DNA from: G963665595 sp963665595
GTDB taxonomy: Bacteria; Actinomycetota; Coriobacteriia; Coriobacteriales; CADBOM01
Direction: 5' to 3'
Assembly (NCBI GenBank): GCA_963665595.2
Contig: CAXXJK010000004.1
Span: 620,001 to 684,000 of the forward strand
Length of the DNA: 64,000 nt
Each line of letters starts with the position of its first letter. Within the stretch, counting starts at the first letter, position 1. The translations under genes were made by a program, and so were the position numbers. Below, piece after piece: positions 1 through 7,078 of the stretch. The notes beneath the pieces are model-generated. The model made no database searches, had not been told where the DNA came from, and saw only the letters and a program-made list of their open reading frames with translations.

Positions 1-361
1 TGGGAAATAACAATGAGCGATGAGTAATATAGAGCATGCGTTCCATCATGCCTATCTTGGCATCTAGGATGTCTCGCTGCTCTTCCATGTTTTTGATATT
101 GCCTTCAATGCTTTCCAGAAACAATGAGGTCGAGCGATGATCGAAGTAATCCTTGACCTCCTTCGTCGACATGCCAGCATCCACAAAAAACCTGATAGCA
201 TCGAACAGATACAACTGCTCTACGGAGTAATACCGGTATCGATTATCTCTCACCACTTTGGGTTTCAGAATACCGATGCGGTCATAATAGAGAAGCAATT
301 CCCTGCTTACATTGCACATAGTGGCAAACTCTCCTGAAGAGAACAGTGCCATATCGTTCAT
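1..361 (-). CDS. MerR-family transcriptional regulator (C-terminus beyond left edge)
   Basis: About 120 N-terminal codons are visible; the gene runs off the left edge. The start ATG (359-361) follows an AAGGAG ribosome site with a seven-base spacer. Residues 6-35 read as a MerR winged helix-turn-helix: FSSGEF, then VSRELLLYYDRIGILKP, then DNRYRYYSVEQL, which is the family's conserved 'tyrosine-rich' wing. A long helix follows (ESIEGNIKNMEEQRDILDAK), the usual dimerisation coiled coil. The effector-binding domain is not in the window, so the ligand is unknown. It is divergent from the flavodoxin at 581 and may control it; that is inference from position only. Confidence 0.88.
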   Translation of the reverse strand, partial: MNDMALFSSGEFATMCNVSRELLLYYDRIGILKPKVVRDNRYRYYSVEQLYLFDAIRFFVDAGMSTKEVKDYFDHRSTSLFLESIEGNIKNMEEQRDILDAKIGMMERMLYITHRSLLFP

Positions 362-580
362 TGCAACTCCTTCTATCAGTTAACTATATAATCGTTACAA
401 TGTTAATAATGAGCCTCACAACAAGAAATAGCAACCGTATAAATGAAAACGACAGCTCTTCCTCTCCATTGCTGAGATCTATTCAAAAGAACTTTCTGCA
501 AGCATAAACTAAACGCTGATGCGTGATATGATTCAGATTGACCGCATAATAGCCTTCTAGAATCCAACTTGGAGGAACTC
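362..580. promoter_or_regulatory. Divergent regulatory region between merR-type gene and flavodoxin
   Basis: This 219-base gap separates two divergent genes. It carries an inverted repeat TTAAC (380-384) / GTTAA (402-406) around an AT-rich core that includes TATATAA. That geometry would suit a dimeric regulator such as the neighbouring MerR protein. On the plus strand, TTGACC (539-544) lies upstream of TAGAAT (559-564), but the 14-base spacer is too short for a standard sigma-70 promoter. No convincing promoter pair was found, so the exact start points are open. Confidence 0.35.
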
Positions 581-1030
581 ATGAAAACGCTTATATGCTT
601 CAAATCAAAGCACGGAACAACAGAACAATACATGGAGTGGCTTGCAGAAGAACTCGATGCTGATCTTAAATCCTTTGATGAGATTGCGAGAGGTTATGAT
701 TTTTCCGGTTACGATATGATCGTCGTGAGTTCAGGGACCTACGCGGGCTTTATGCCTTTGACCAAATTTCTCAAACGCCATTGGGATGCCCTGAGTAGCA
801 AAAAGGTGATCGTCGTCGCCGTAGGAGCTGCGCCAGCAGATGACCCTTGGAGTCTAAAATCATATAATCGAATACCAGAACACATTCGCGAGCATATTCA
901 GTACACCAAGATACTAGGAGAACCAGCGGGAGCTGCTAAAACAAATCAGTCAGCAGATTATGAAAATCCCGTCAAGTTGGAGAATCTTGATGCGGTCTTT
1001 GAGATCGTACGAGAGGCGAACGATATCTGA
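581..1030 (+). CDS. Flavodoxin-domain protein
   Basis: This 149-residue protein is a single flavodoxin fold. The N-terminal strand and phosphate loop (MKTLICFKSKHGTTEQ) form the FMN-binding loop, with KHGTTE in place of the more usual TGNTE. The later SSGTYAGFMP segment is the second FMN loop. It resembles stand-alone flavodoxins and the HemG-like branch. The likely role is a low-potential one-electron carrier in the cytoplasm; the partner is not identifiable here. GGAGG at 571-575 precedes ATG 581 by five bases, so the in-frame TTG at 569 is rejected as the start. The gene is monocistronic and followed directly by gene debris. Confidence 0.82.
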   Translation: MKTLICFKSKHGTTEQYMEWLAEELDADLKSFDEIARGYDFSGYDMIVVSSGTYAGFMPLTKFLKRHWDALSSKKVIVVAVGAAPADDPWSLKSYNRIPEHIREHIQYTKILGEPAGAAKTNQSADYENPVKLENLDAVFEIVREANDI

Positions 1031-1210
1031 GACCGATTGAATTACTTTCACGCTTTTCCTTTCCGATCTTTCTCATTCATTACTTTGTGCTGCTTGCGCT
1101 CAGACGCCTGATTCCCGGATTGCCCGGCTGGTCGGCCCCTATCCAAGTTGTTACTCTACTGATACTTACATTGGTTATCAGCTGTGGGATTTCGTGGTTG
1201 CTGACCAGAA
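1031..1210 (+). pseudogene. Remnant: C-terminal end of an acyltransferase-3-like membrane protein
   Basis: Starting right after the flavodoxin stop, an open frame reads SRFSFPIFLIHYFVLLALRR, then IPGLPGW, then a hydrophobic helix (VVTLLILTLVISCGISWLL). The FPIFLIHYFVLLAL stretch and a closing membrane helix are typical of the last two transmembrane segments of acyltransferase-3 (OafA/YrhL) proteins. No start codon, ribosome site or N-terminal body is present, so this is a severed tail and not a gene. The same frame runs on without a stop into the following DUF1697 remnant, so the two are joined by a deletion or recombination junction near 1205-1215. Confidence 0.55.
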
Positions 1211-1721
1211 ATGTCATCATGGGACGTGTACTGTTTAACTTCAGACGTGTAAACAAAACAATTGAAGTGGCAATATTCTGTTTGATTCTTCGGAGAAAGA
1301 AGCGCGGCTTGAACAGATATTGGCACATAGCATCAGGGAGCACTTTGACTTATGCGTTCCCGGTATCCTCAGAACTGCTGACGAGATTACAAGTATTGTT
1401 GGAGAATTTCCTTTCTCTGAAGGAGAGGTCGTTCAGGCTGAAGAAGCAAACGACGAAGACGAGAGCCGTTATCTCATTTTGTTCGATCGTGCGCTGACAC
1501 CCGAAGAAACCGCATTGCTGGTTTCTTTTGAAAGTAATGATGATCACGTCCGCATCAATGGCCGAAACGCACACCTTTTGCTTCATCACAGTATTCGACA
1601 TTCCAAGCTTGCGGGAAATCTTTCGCACCTTAACGCCACCTGGACCACCAGAAACTGGAAGACGATATGTACACTTGAAAGTCTTGCACGCGCTCACGGA
1701 ATATCTTGTTCGCTTGCATAA
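1211..1721 (+). pseudogene. DUF1697-family protein remnant, 5'-truncated and frame-disrupted
   Basis: From 1266 to the stop at 1721 the frame reads SGNILFDSSEKEARLEQ, then IREHFDLCVPGILRTADEI, and ends SKLAGNL...TTRNWKTICTLESLA. These are landmarks of DUF1697 proteins: the 'IQSGNVvF' strand, the 'H(F/L)G..VPV.vRTa.El' helix and the C-terminal 'TTRNWnTv.kL' motif. A TGA at 1263-1265 stands directly before SGN, where family members have 'YIQ', and plausible upstream residues (FRRVNKTIE) are in another frame. The N-terminal 30-40 residues are missing and replaced by the acyltransferase tail. The first ATG in frame is at 1320, with no ribosome site. I call it a decayed gene. Confidence 0.6.
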
Positions 1722-1743
1722 CCCAAGGGTAGAGGCCTTGTCC

Positions 1744-1802
1744 GCCAAATCGTCTATATCCCTTAGGCATCCTCTTTGTAAAAATTCGGCCAAATCGTCT
1801 AT
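1744..1802. repeat. Pair of exact 14-bp direct repeats, 45 bp apart
   Basis: GCCAAATCGTCTAT occurs at 1744-1757 and again at 1789-1802 in the non-coding stretch between the DUF1697 remnant and the flavin reductase gene. The flanks differ. On the minus strand each copy would read ATAGACGATTTGGC. No palindrome or transposase accompanies them. They could be scars of the rearrangement that produced the upstream remnants, or copies of a dispersed genomic motif; neither can be decided here. Confidence 0.5.
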
Positions 1803-1907
1803 TTTGTGTCGCCGCCGCCCCCTTTAATCTCTGTACAGACATAGCGCACCCAAAAGAATCAAACAAACCTGTCATGCGCCATGTTAAGAAAATGAGAAAG
1901 GGGAACC

Positions 1908-4178
1908 ATGAAATTAACTCCAAAAAATCCGGCTCATGAAGAAAACTCAGCGGGGTCATTGTCCCGTAGAAGCTTTCTAAGGGGAGCAGGGATCGCAAGT
2001 GTGGGAGTTGCCGCAGCAGCCATGGGTGGCTCACTGACCGGATGCGCGCCCTCCACACAACAAAATTCAAGCAGCACGTCAGCGACGGCAACAGACACGA
2101 CAACCAGCATCAACCCACAAAGCGATTCCTACCTAAAGGCAACCACCGACTATTCAGCGATCTTCCAACCATTGAAGATCGGCGATCTCACGCTGAGAAA
2201 CCGCATAATAAAATCGGGTGCTGGCAGTGATAGCATGAACGCCTCCATCGGCGCTCCTGCTCTCGATTTCTATGGCAATATCGCTAAAGGCGGCGCCGCA
2301 ATGTTATGGGTTGAGTCAGTAAATATATTTACCGACGGAACCGGGCGCGGCACCGTCAAACTTCAGAAAGATTCTGACGCCGAACAATTCAAGCCCCTTA
2401 CGGACACCATTCACAACTATGGCGCTTACGTAGGCAGCCAAGCCTATGGCTTTTGGAGTAAGTCGTCTTCAAGCACGACTCATGTATCTCCTTACGAAAT
2501 GGCTGTCGCGCGCACCATGATGACCACCGATGATGTGAAATCAAATGTTGAACAAATCGTTGCCGCCGCAGGACGCATGAAAAAAGCAGGATTTGATGGC
2601 ATCGATCTCAACGCTTCTTGCGATCATATGTTTGCATCATTCCTCTCGCGTTACTGGAACAATCAGCGGACCGATCAGTATGGTCCGCAGAGTCTGGAGA
2701 ACCGTGCGCGGCTCCTGACGGAAATCATTACAGGTATCAAGCAAACCTGTGGAAGCAACTTTATCGTAGAGGTTCTCTACAGTGGTGTTGAGGATGTCGT
2801 CTCTACACTCGGCAACAACTCCGAATGCATCTCAGTGGTCGAAGCAGTCGAATTTGCCAAGCTCTTTGAAAAAGCTGGTGCAGACTGCCTACAGATTCGC
2901 TCCGCTACGTTCGGACATCATGCCGGTGGTTTTCTCCACGACTCACTTCATATAGGAGCACCCGGCAACACTGCGTTTGGAAATCAAATTGACTACAGCA
3001 AGCATCTTAACGGCAAGGTTATCGGTGCCTATGGTGGCGTTGGCGCTCTATTAAACGTTACCAAAGAGATCAAGGCAGCCGTTGGTATTCCTGTCGGCTC
3101 TGTAGGTGGACTTGACCCACGTCTGGCACCCGATCTGATGAATAATGCAATCGCAAATGGTGATGTAGACTTCCTGTGCATGAATCGTCCCCTATTCGTC
3201 GATCCGGAGATGCCAAACAAGCTTAAAGCCGGACGTCGCGATGAAGTTGCACCGTGTACTCATTGTCTGACCTGCTTTGAATCTCTCGTTGGAGCGAATA
3301 TCCCCGAACGTTGTCGCGTCAACGCGACCGTACAACGCGCAGGATTTGACGCTATGCCTGAAGGCTCAACGCCCACACAGGCAAGCGTCAAAAAGAAGGT
3401 CATGGTCATCGGCGGTGGCCCGGCTGGAATGGAAGCAGCCCGTATTGCCGCAGAACGCGGACATAGCGTTTCTCTCTATGAAAAGAAGAGCTCGCTCGGC
3501 GGTATGATGACCTTTGCCGCTGCCATTAAAGGCACCCATGAGAAAATCGCTGACTTCAGCAGTTACTTGGTCAAGCAGCAAACGGTAAAAGGCGTAACTG
3601 TTGTTACCGGTAAAGAAGTAGATGCTGCGTTCGTCAATGAGCAAAAGCCCGATGTCATTCTCGTGGCTACCGGTGCTAAGCGCCCCGATGCTCAATTCTC
3701 ATCTTCATCACGTGTCAATGTTGTTCAAATGCAAAACGTCTCGTCAAGCACGATTGGCGATGCCGTTGTCATCACCGGGGCAAACTTCCAAGCCACAGAC
3801 CTCGCTATGTATCTGCTCAAAGAAGATAAGACCATCTACATCATCAACTCCGGTGTTGCAGATGACGTAGACAAAGAACAGCCTGGATGGGTAAAGACAG
3901 CTGTACTGCCGTACCTCAAGTCAAAAGGCGTACGCATTATTAACAATGCAAGCGTCAAAGCGGTCAACGATGCTTCGGTAACCGTCACAACCACCTACGG
4001 CAGCACCGAGACTATCGCCTGCAATACGCTCATTGAATGCGGAAACATGGTCGCTAACACCGCACTATATGACACACTGAAGACTCAATACACTACCTAT
4101 GCGATTGGTGACTGTGCTACACCATCAACTATTTCTGAAGCCGTCGCTGCTGGTAATCTTACCGCCCGTAAACTTTAA
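1908..4178 (+). CDS. Tat-exported Old-Yellow-Enzyme-type FMN/FAD/4Fe-4S oxidoreductase
   Basis: This 756-residue protein has the layout of 2,4-dienoyl-CoA reductase / BaiCD-type enzymes. Residues 19-46 form a twin-arginine signal (SRRSFLRG) ending in a lipobox-like LTGC, so it is probably exported folded and possibly lipid-anchored. About 85-430 is an FMN-binding TIM barrel (IFQPLKIGDLTLRNRI; GFDGIDLNASCDHMFASFLS). C450, C453, C456 and C469 form the usual four-cysteine 4Fe-4S site. From about 497 comes an FAD/NAD domain (VMVIGGGPAGMEAAR). Family members reduce activated C=C bonds of enoates, bile acids or steroids; the substrate here is unknown. GGGGA precedes the ATG. It converges with the LuxR regulator at 4268. 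Confidence 0.88.
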   Translation: MKLTPKNPAHEENSAGSLSRRSFLRGAGIASVGVAAAAMGGSLTGCAPSTQQNSSSTSATATDTTTSINPQSDSYLKATTDYSAIFQPLKIGDLTLRNRIIKSGAGSDSMNASIGAPALDFYGNIAKGGAAMLWVESVNIFTDGTGRGTVKLQKDSDAEQFKPLTDTIHNYGAYVGSQAYGFWSKSSSSTTHVSPYEMAVARTMMTTDDVKSNVEQIVAAAGRMKKAGFDGIDLNASCDHMFASFLSRYWNNQRTDQYGPQSLENRARLLTEIITGIKQTCGSNFIVEVLYSGVEDVVSTLGNNSECISVVEAVEFAKLFEKAGADCLQIRSATFGHHAGGFLHDSLHIGAPGNTAFGNQIDYSKHLNGKVIGAYGGVGALLNVTKEIKAAVGIPVGSVGGLDPRLAPDLMNNAIANGDVDFLCMNRPLFVDPEMPNKLKAGRRDEVAPCTHCLTCFESLVGANIPERCRVNATVQRAGFDAMPEGSTPTQASVKKKVMVIGGGPAGMEAARIAAERGHSVSLYEKKSSLGGMMTFAAAIKGTHEKIADFSSYLVKQQTVKGVTVVTGKEVDAAFVNEQKPDVILVATGAKRPDAQFSSSSRVNVVQMQNVSSSTIGDAVVITGANFQATDLAMYLLKEDKTIYIINSGVADDVDKEQPGWVKTAVLPYLKSKGVRIINNASVKAVNDASVTVTTTYGSTETIACNTLIECGNMVANTALYDTLKTQYTTYAIGDCATPSTISEAVAAGNLTARKL

Positions 4179-4202
4179 TAATCCTTTCCTTTCTGCTCGT
4201 AG

Positions 4203-4250
4203 TTCCAAGAGAAACGCCCCTGCACTGGTGCAGGGGCGTTTCTCTTGGAA
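4203..4250. terminator. Perfect 22-bp hairpin between convergent genes (bidirectional terminator)
   Basis: The left arm (4203-4224) is exactly complementary to the right arm (4229-4250), with a four-base CTGG loop and a GC-rich core next to the loop. It sits 25 bases after the flavin reductase stop and 18 bases before the end of the convergent LuxR gene. There is no clear T-run on either side, so release could rely on stem strength or on Rho. Confidence 0.7.
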
Positions 4251-4267
4251 TCAACCATTAACGCATA

Positions 4268-5650
4268 TTATCTTAGTCCGGCTCTCTCACCCGACTTGCT
4301 TTCTGGGTCAAAAAGATCGATCAGCTCATCACGGGTTTTGACACCTACTTTTGCATAGATATGAGACACATGTGTCTTTACCGTACTCGGCGCGATGAAG
4401 AGCTTCTTCCCTACACTTTCATAACTTCTTCCTTGAAGAAGATGAAAGAGAATATCTTTCTCACGACGAGTAAGCCCGAATTCTTCTGCCATCGTATCGG
4501 TTATCTGCTCTTTGACGGGCGACTCATTGTTTCTTGAAGATCTCAGCAGCTCTAATGCCGTCGTCACGATCAGAAAGAGCAGGTAGCAGATGAGCACTAT
4601 CACACATATGATGTTGCCCATATCATCCCGGGTAACCGACTCAAGTCCTGAACCTGCAAGATATGCCGCTTCGTTCAGAAAATATCCTATACATATCCAA
4701 CGCCAAGAAGCGACATTAAATAAGTAGGCAACCGCCGCTAAGGATGAAAAGATGACTATGTCATAGATAGGTGCAGACACAAACGAAAGCATCCAAAGAA
4801 ATCCATTCGAACTACCCGAGATAGCAGCACTCGCAAGTAAGAGAACCGTAGCAAACATAAGCGCCGAAGAAAAGAATATATCCATATACCCCGGCATAGT
4901 ACTGTTTCGCCTCGTGAGGAAAAATACCAGAACAGCAAAGGCAAGGAGCGATACGATAACTATCCAGCCTCCATAGGCGCTGTAATCAGATACGTTGATG
5001 ACCAGTAAACCAATCGCTAGGGCAGAAACAACGCTTGCGAGAAATGGGCGGCGTGCGTAACGGAGGATCTCGCCTTTCTCAGCAGAGACACATTCACGAG
5101 AATCTATGATCTGCTTTCGCCTCAGCTCTTGTAACAGACATATAAACGAAAGTATCAGTGCCGCCAAACGAATGAAAAAGCAAATCATTGCGCCGGCGGG
5201 AGATCCCGCGAGAAGAAGAATCGGTAAATTCGATATCACCGCTCCAAGCGCCAGCGATATCGTGATACAAACCAGCGACGTTGCGGGAGCTTTCGTCTCA
5301 AACGCACGCATCCAAAGGCAGCAGTAAATCGCGTAACCCGCGCCCAAACATATCGTGGAAAGATTGATGAGCACGCTAAGCATGCCCGCAACAACGAGAC
5401 CTTCGATGACAGCCATCTGCATGAAAAATCCCACAATGAGCAAACATGCCGAAAGCCCATAAAGCGCCCAAAGGCGTCGCCCTTGTACCGAAGAAAAGAT
5501 AGCAAGCATCGCCCACACGACACCAGCGGCCGACGCAAGAAGAAGACGAAAATCGAAATAACTAATCAGGGGATAAAACGCAATGAAGGTACGAGAAAAC
5601 AGCATAGGGGTTATCAGAAACCCCACAGAAGTCAGATGCATGTCCTTCAT
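4268..5650 (-). CDS. Membrane-bound LuxR-type transcriptional regulator (about 12 membrane segments)
   Basis: In this 460-residue protein about 390 residues are serial hydrophobic helices (for example FLITPMLFSRTFIAFYPLIS, then many more), followed by a cytoplasmic GerE/LuxR DNA-binding domain at the C-terminus: EEFGLTRREKDILFHLLQG...VGKKLFIAPSTVKTHVSHIYAKVGV. There is no receiver domain. This MFS-like sensor plus LuxR layout is expanded in Eggerthellaceae, where it commonly neighbours exported flavin or molybdopterin reductases. Here it faces the Tat flavin reductase, so control of that gene by its substrate is a reasonable inference. ATG 5650 has a CGGAG site five bases upstream; the longer in-frame start (5719) has none. 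Confidence 0.88.
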   Translation of the reverse strand: MKDMHLTSVGFLITPMLFSRTFIAFYPLISYFDFRLLLASAAGVVWAMLAIFSSVQGRRLWALYGLSACLLIVGFFMQMAVIEGLVVAGMLSVLINLSTICLGAGYAIYCCLWMRAFETKAPATSLVCITISLALGAVISNLPILLLAGSPAGAMICFFIRLAALILSFICLLQELRRKQIIDSRECVSAEKGEILRYARRPFLASVVSALAIGLLVINVSDYSAYGGWIVIVSLLAFAVLVFFLTRRNSTMPGYMDIFFSSALMFATVLLLASAAISGSSNGFLWMLSFVSAPIYDIVIFSSLAAVAYLFNVASWRWICIGYFLNEAAYLAGSGLESVTRDDMGNIICVIVLICYLLFLIVTTALELLRSSRNNESPVKEQITDTMAEEFGLTRREKDILFHLLQGRSYESVGKKLFIAPSTVKTHVSHIYAKVGVKTRDELIDLFDPESKSGERAGLR

Positions 5651-5759
5651 ATATACTCCGTTTTGAGAGCTTTGCACTACCGCTCCATTATAAACGGTCT
5701 CACGCAAAAAATACGGCACATACGCGCGGTAGCAATCTTTATGAAAATCCTAGAGAAAC

Positions 5760-5787
5760 AGGAAAACGATGCGTACATCGTTTTCCT
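5760..5787 (-). terminator. 12-bp perfect hairpin ending the TetR operon
   Basis: AGGAAAACGATG (5760-5771) pairs perfectly with 5776-5787 around a four-base loop. It lies 28 bases beyond the stop of the TfoX-C-like gene and upstream of the LuxR gene on the same strand, so it separates the two transcription units. On the minus strand it is followed by GTTTCTC, a weak T-rich tail. Confidence 0.55.
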
Positions 5788-5815
5788 AAGATGTTCCACT
5801 ATGACTCGTCGTAAT

Positions 5816-6070
5816 CTAGAGATTATGGTAGAACGCTTTCAGCTCAGCTTTCACATCAGAGGGAAGCAGGCTATCTGGAATACCCAGCAGTGCGCCTTTG
5901 ATTCCATACAACATATGCAAGCACGCACCCGAGTCTCGGTACATTCGTATCTGCATAAATGCTTCCTCGGCACCTACCTCTTGCAGCTGCTGAGGTGTGT
6001 CGATGCCAATTGCCCGCAAATGAGACTCAAGGACAGGACCCACGTTGGGCAACTCCGAAAGTTCACTCAT
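5816..6070 (-). CDS. TfoX/Sxy C-terminal-domain protein
   Basis: This 84-residue protein is essentially only a TfoX C-terminal domain: LPNVGPVLESHLRAIGIDTP is a helix-hairpin-helix-like start, followed by QQLQEVGAEEAFMQIRM and LYGIKGALLGIP...LKAFYHNL. The N-terminal TfoX domain of competence regulators is absent. Stand-alone C-terminal domains are common and have no settled function. The ATG overlaps the stop of the upstream zinc-ribbon gene (ATGA, 6067-6070), which implies translational coupling and a linked role. A longer in-frame start at 6109 would lie inside the zinc-ribbon gene with no ribosome site, so it is rejected. Confidence 0.82.
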   Translation of the reverse strand: MSELSELPNVGPVLESHLRAIGIDTPQQLQEVGAEEAFMQIRMYRDSGACLHMLYGIKGALLGIPDSLLPSDVKAELKAFYHNL

Positions 6071-6342
6071 ACAGACTTGATCTTCAGAGGAGGGAAATGG
6101 TCCTTCCATGCGGGAAGTTCGCGCATCATAGCTTCGGTAATGTACAACGCCGCTCCGGGGTCAACGCGCTGCGTCCTGACGACAAAGGCTTTAATTCCCT
6201 CACGTTTTTCTTCAAACGACTGCATGGATCCATCCGGCCTTGCACAGTAGACGCAATAATCTTTCGTGGTGTCGCCCATTGCATATTCCGATACTTCTCT
6301 CATGGGCATACCGCAGGCAATACATTTCTTCTCTGCTTCCAT
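6067..6342 (-). CDS. Small zinc-ribbon protein
   Basis: In this 91-residue protein the N-terminus has CIACGMPM and, about 22 residues later, CVYCARPDG. The two C-x2-C knuckles form a zinc ribbon like those of 'putative zinc ribbon domain' proteins. The rest (SFEEKREGIKAFVVR, ALYITEAMMRELPAWKDHFP) is helical and not informative. It is the middle gene of a three-gene unit: the TetR gene ends 18 bases upstream, and its stop overlaps the start of the TfoX-C-like gene. A GGAGAT site precedes the ATG. The function is unknown; a nucleic-acid or protein-binding adaptor is plausible. Confidence 0.78.
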   Translation of the reverse strand: MEAEKKCIACGMPMREVSEYAMGDTTKDYCVYCARPDGSMQSFEEKREGIKAFVVRTQRVDPGAALYITEAMMRELPAWKDHFPPLKIKSV

Positions 6343-6360
6343 ATCAATCTCCTATCACTA

Positions 6361-6954
6361 TCATGTTCTGATGAGCATCAGATAGTCGCTCACCAGTTCG
6401 TCCCGATAACGCTTCAGAACCGCTCCCTCAGGTGCGAACAGCTCGGTATTCTGCAGATAATAATGCAGCAGTGCTATCCACGTGTTGAAAAACACGTGAA
6501 GCGGAAGATCCCTGATCGTCCCTTTTTGTTTTTCTTCCTCAACTGCCAAAGAAAAATGCTGCGAGAGAACAGACTGGAGCGCAAATACAATCGTACGGGT
6601 TCCCTCGGGCAAATGAGGCATCTCAGATATCAAGTTTCGATAGAACGATTCGTATTCTTCGAGCATGTCGATATGTGCGTAGAGTACATCTTCGATACTG
6701 CCTCCTGATACCACGCTTTCATGAAGCCGATCAGCCATCTCCAACGAAAACTGCCTGACAACTGCCCGCTGCAAATCTTCCCGTGTAGAAAAGTGTGCAA
6801 ACACTGAACCATGCGATACTCCAGCCTCTTGAGCTATCACGCTCGTAGGTGTCGAAAATCCCCGCGTGGCATAGATCTCGAGAGCCGCCTTCATGATCGT
6901 CTCTCGCGTCGCCTGCTTTTGAAGTTCTCGCACAGTACCTTTGCTGTGTGTCAT
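6361..6954 (-). CDS. TetR-family transcriptional regulator
   Basis: This 197-residue protein has an N-terminal TetR domain at residues 15-62 (ETIMKAALEIYATRGFSTPT, VIAQEAGVSHGSVFAHFSTREDLQ), including the recognition helix GVSHGSVFAHF. The C-terminal ligand domain is diverged, so no effector can be named. GGAGG lies seven bases upstream of ATG 6954. It heads the operon with the zinc-ribbon and TfoX-C-like genes. A palindrome overlaps its own promoter (6967-6979), consistent with autorepression. Confidence 0.9.
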   Translation of the reverse strand: MTHSKGTVRELQKQATRETIMKAALEIYATRGFSTPTSVIAQEAGVSHGSVFAHFSTREDLQRAVVRQFSLEMADRLHESVVSGGSIEDVLYAHIDMLEEYESFYRNLISEMPHLPEGTRTIVFALQSVLSQHFSLAVEEEKQKGTIRDLPLHVFFNTWIALLHYYLQNTELFAPEGAVLKRYRDELVSDYLMLIRT

Positions 6955-6966
6955 TCACTGACCTCC

Positions 6967-7014
6967 AACTCATTGAGTTCTCACTCATTATATCAAACAA
7001 ACTGTTCGCGTCAA
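6967..7014 (-). promoter_or_regulatory. Sigma-70 promoter and palindromic operator of the TetR operon
   Basis: On the minus strand, TTGACG (7009-7014) and TATAAT (6987-6992) are 16 bases apart, the best promoter seen in the window. Just downstream, AACTCA-T-TGAGTT (6967-6979) is a perfect 6+1+6 palindrome ending before the GGAGG ribosome site. It is well placed for the TetR protein to repress its own operon. Confidence 0.68.
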
Positions 7015-7020
7015 GCACAT

Positions 7021-7053
7021 AAAAAGAGGCGCTCCTTCGAAAGACCGCCTCTT
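7021..7053 (-). terminator. Intrinsic terminator of the arginine operon
   Basis: On the minus strand AAGAGGCG (7053-7046) pairs with CGCCTCTT (7031-7024) and is followed immediately by five T residues (7025-7021). It lies 26 bases after the argH stop and just upstream of the TetR promoter. Confidence 0.8.
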
Positions 7054-7078
7054 CTTATCTGATATCAACACAGGTATC

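Noticed and set aside
5483..6708. Two long plus-strand frames (255 and 249 codons)
   Set aside because: They lie opposite the LuxR, TfoX-C, zinc-ribbon and TetR genes, which have ribosome sites and clear domains.
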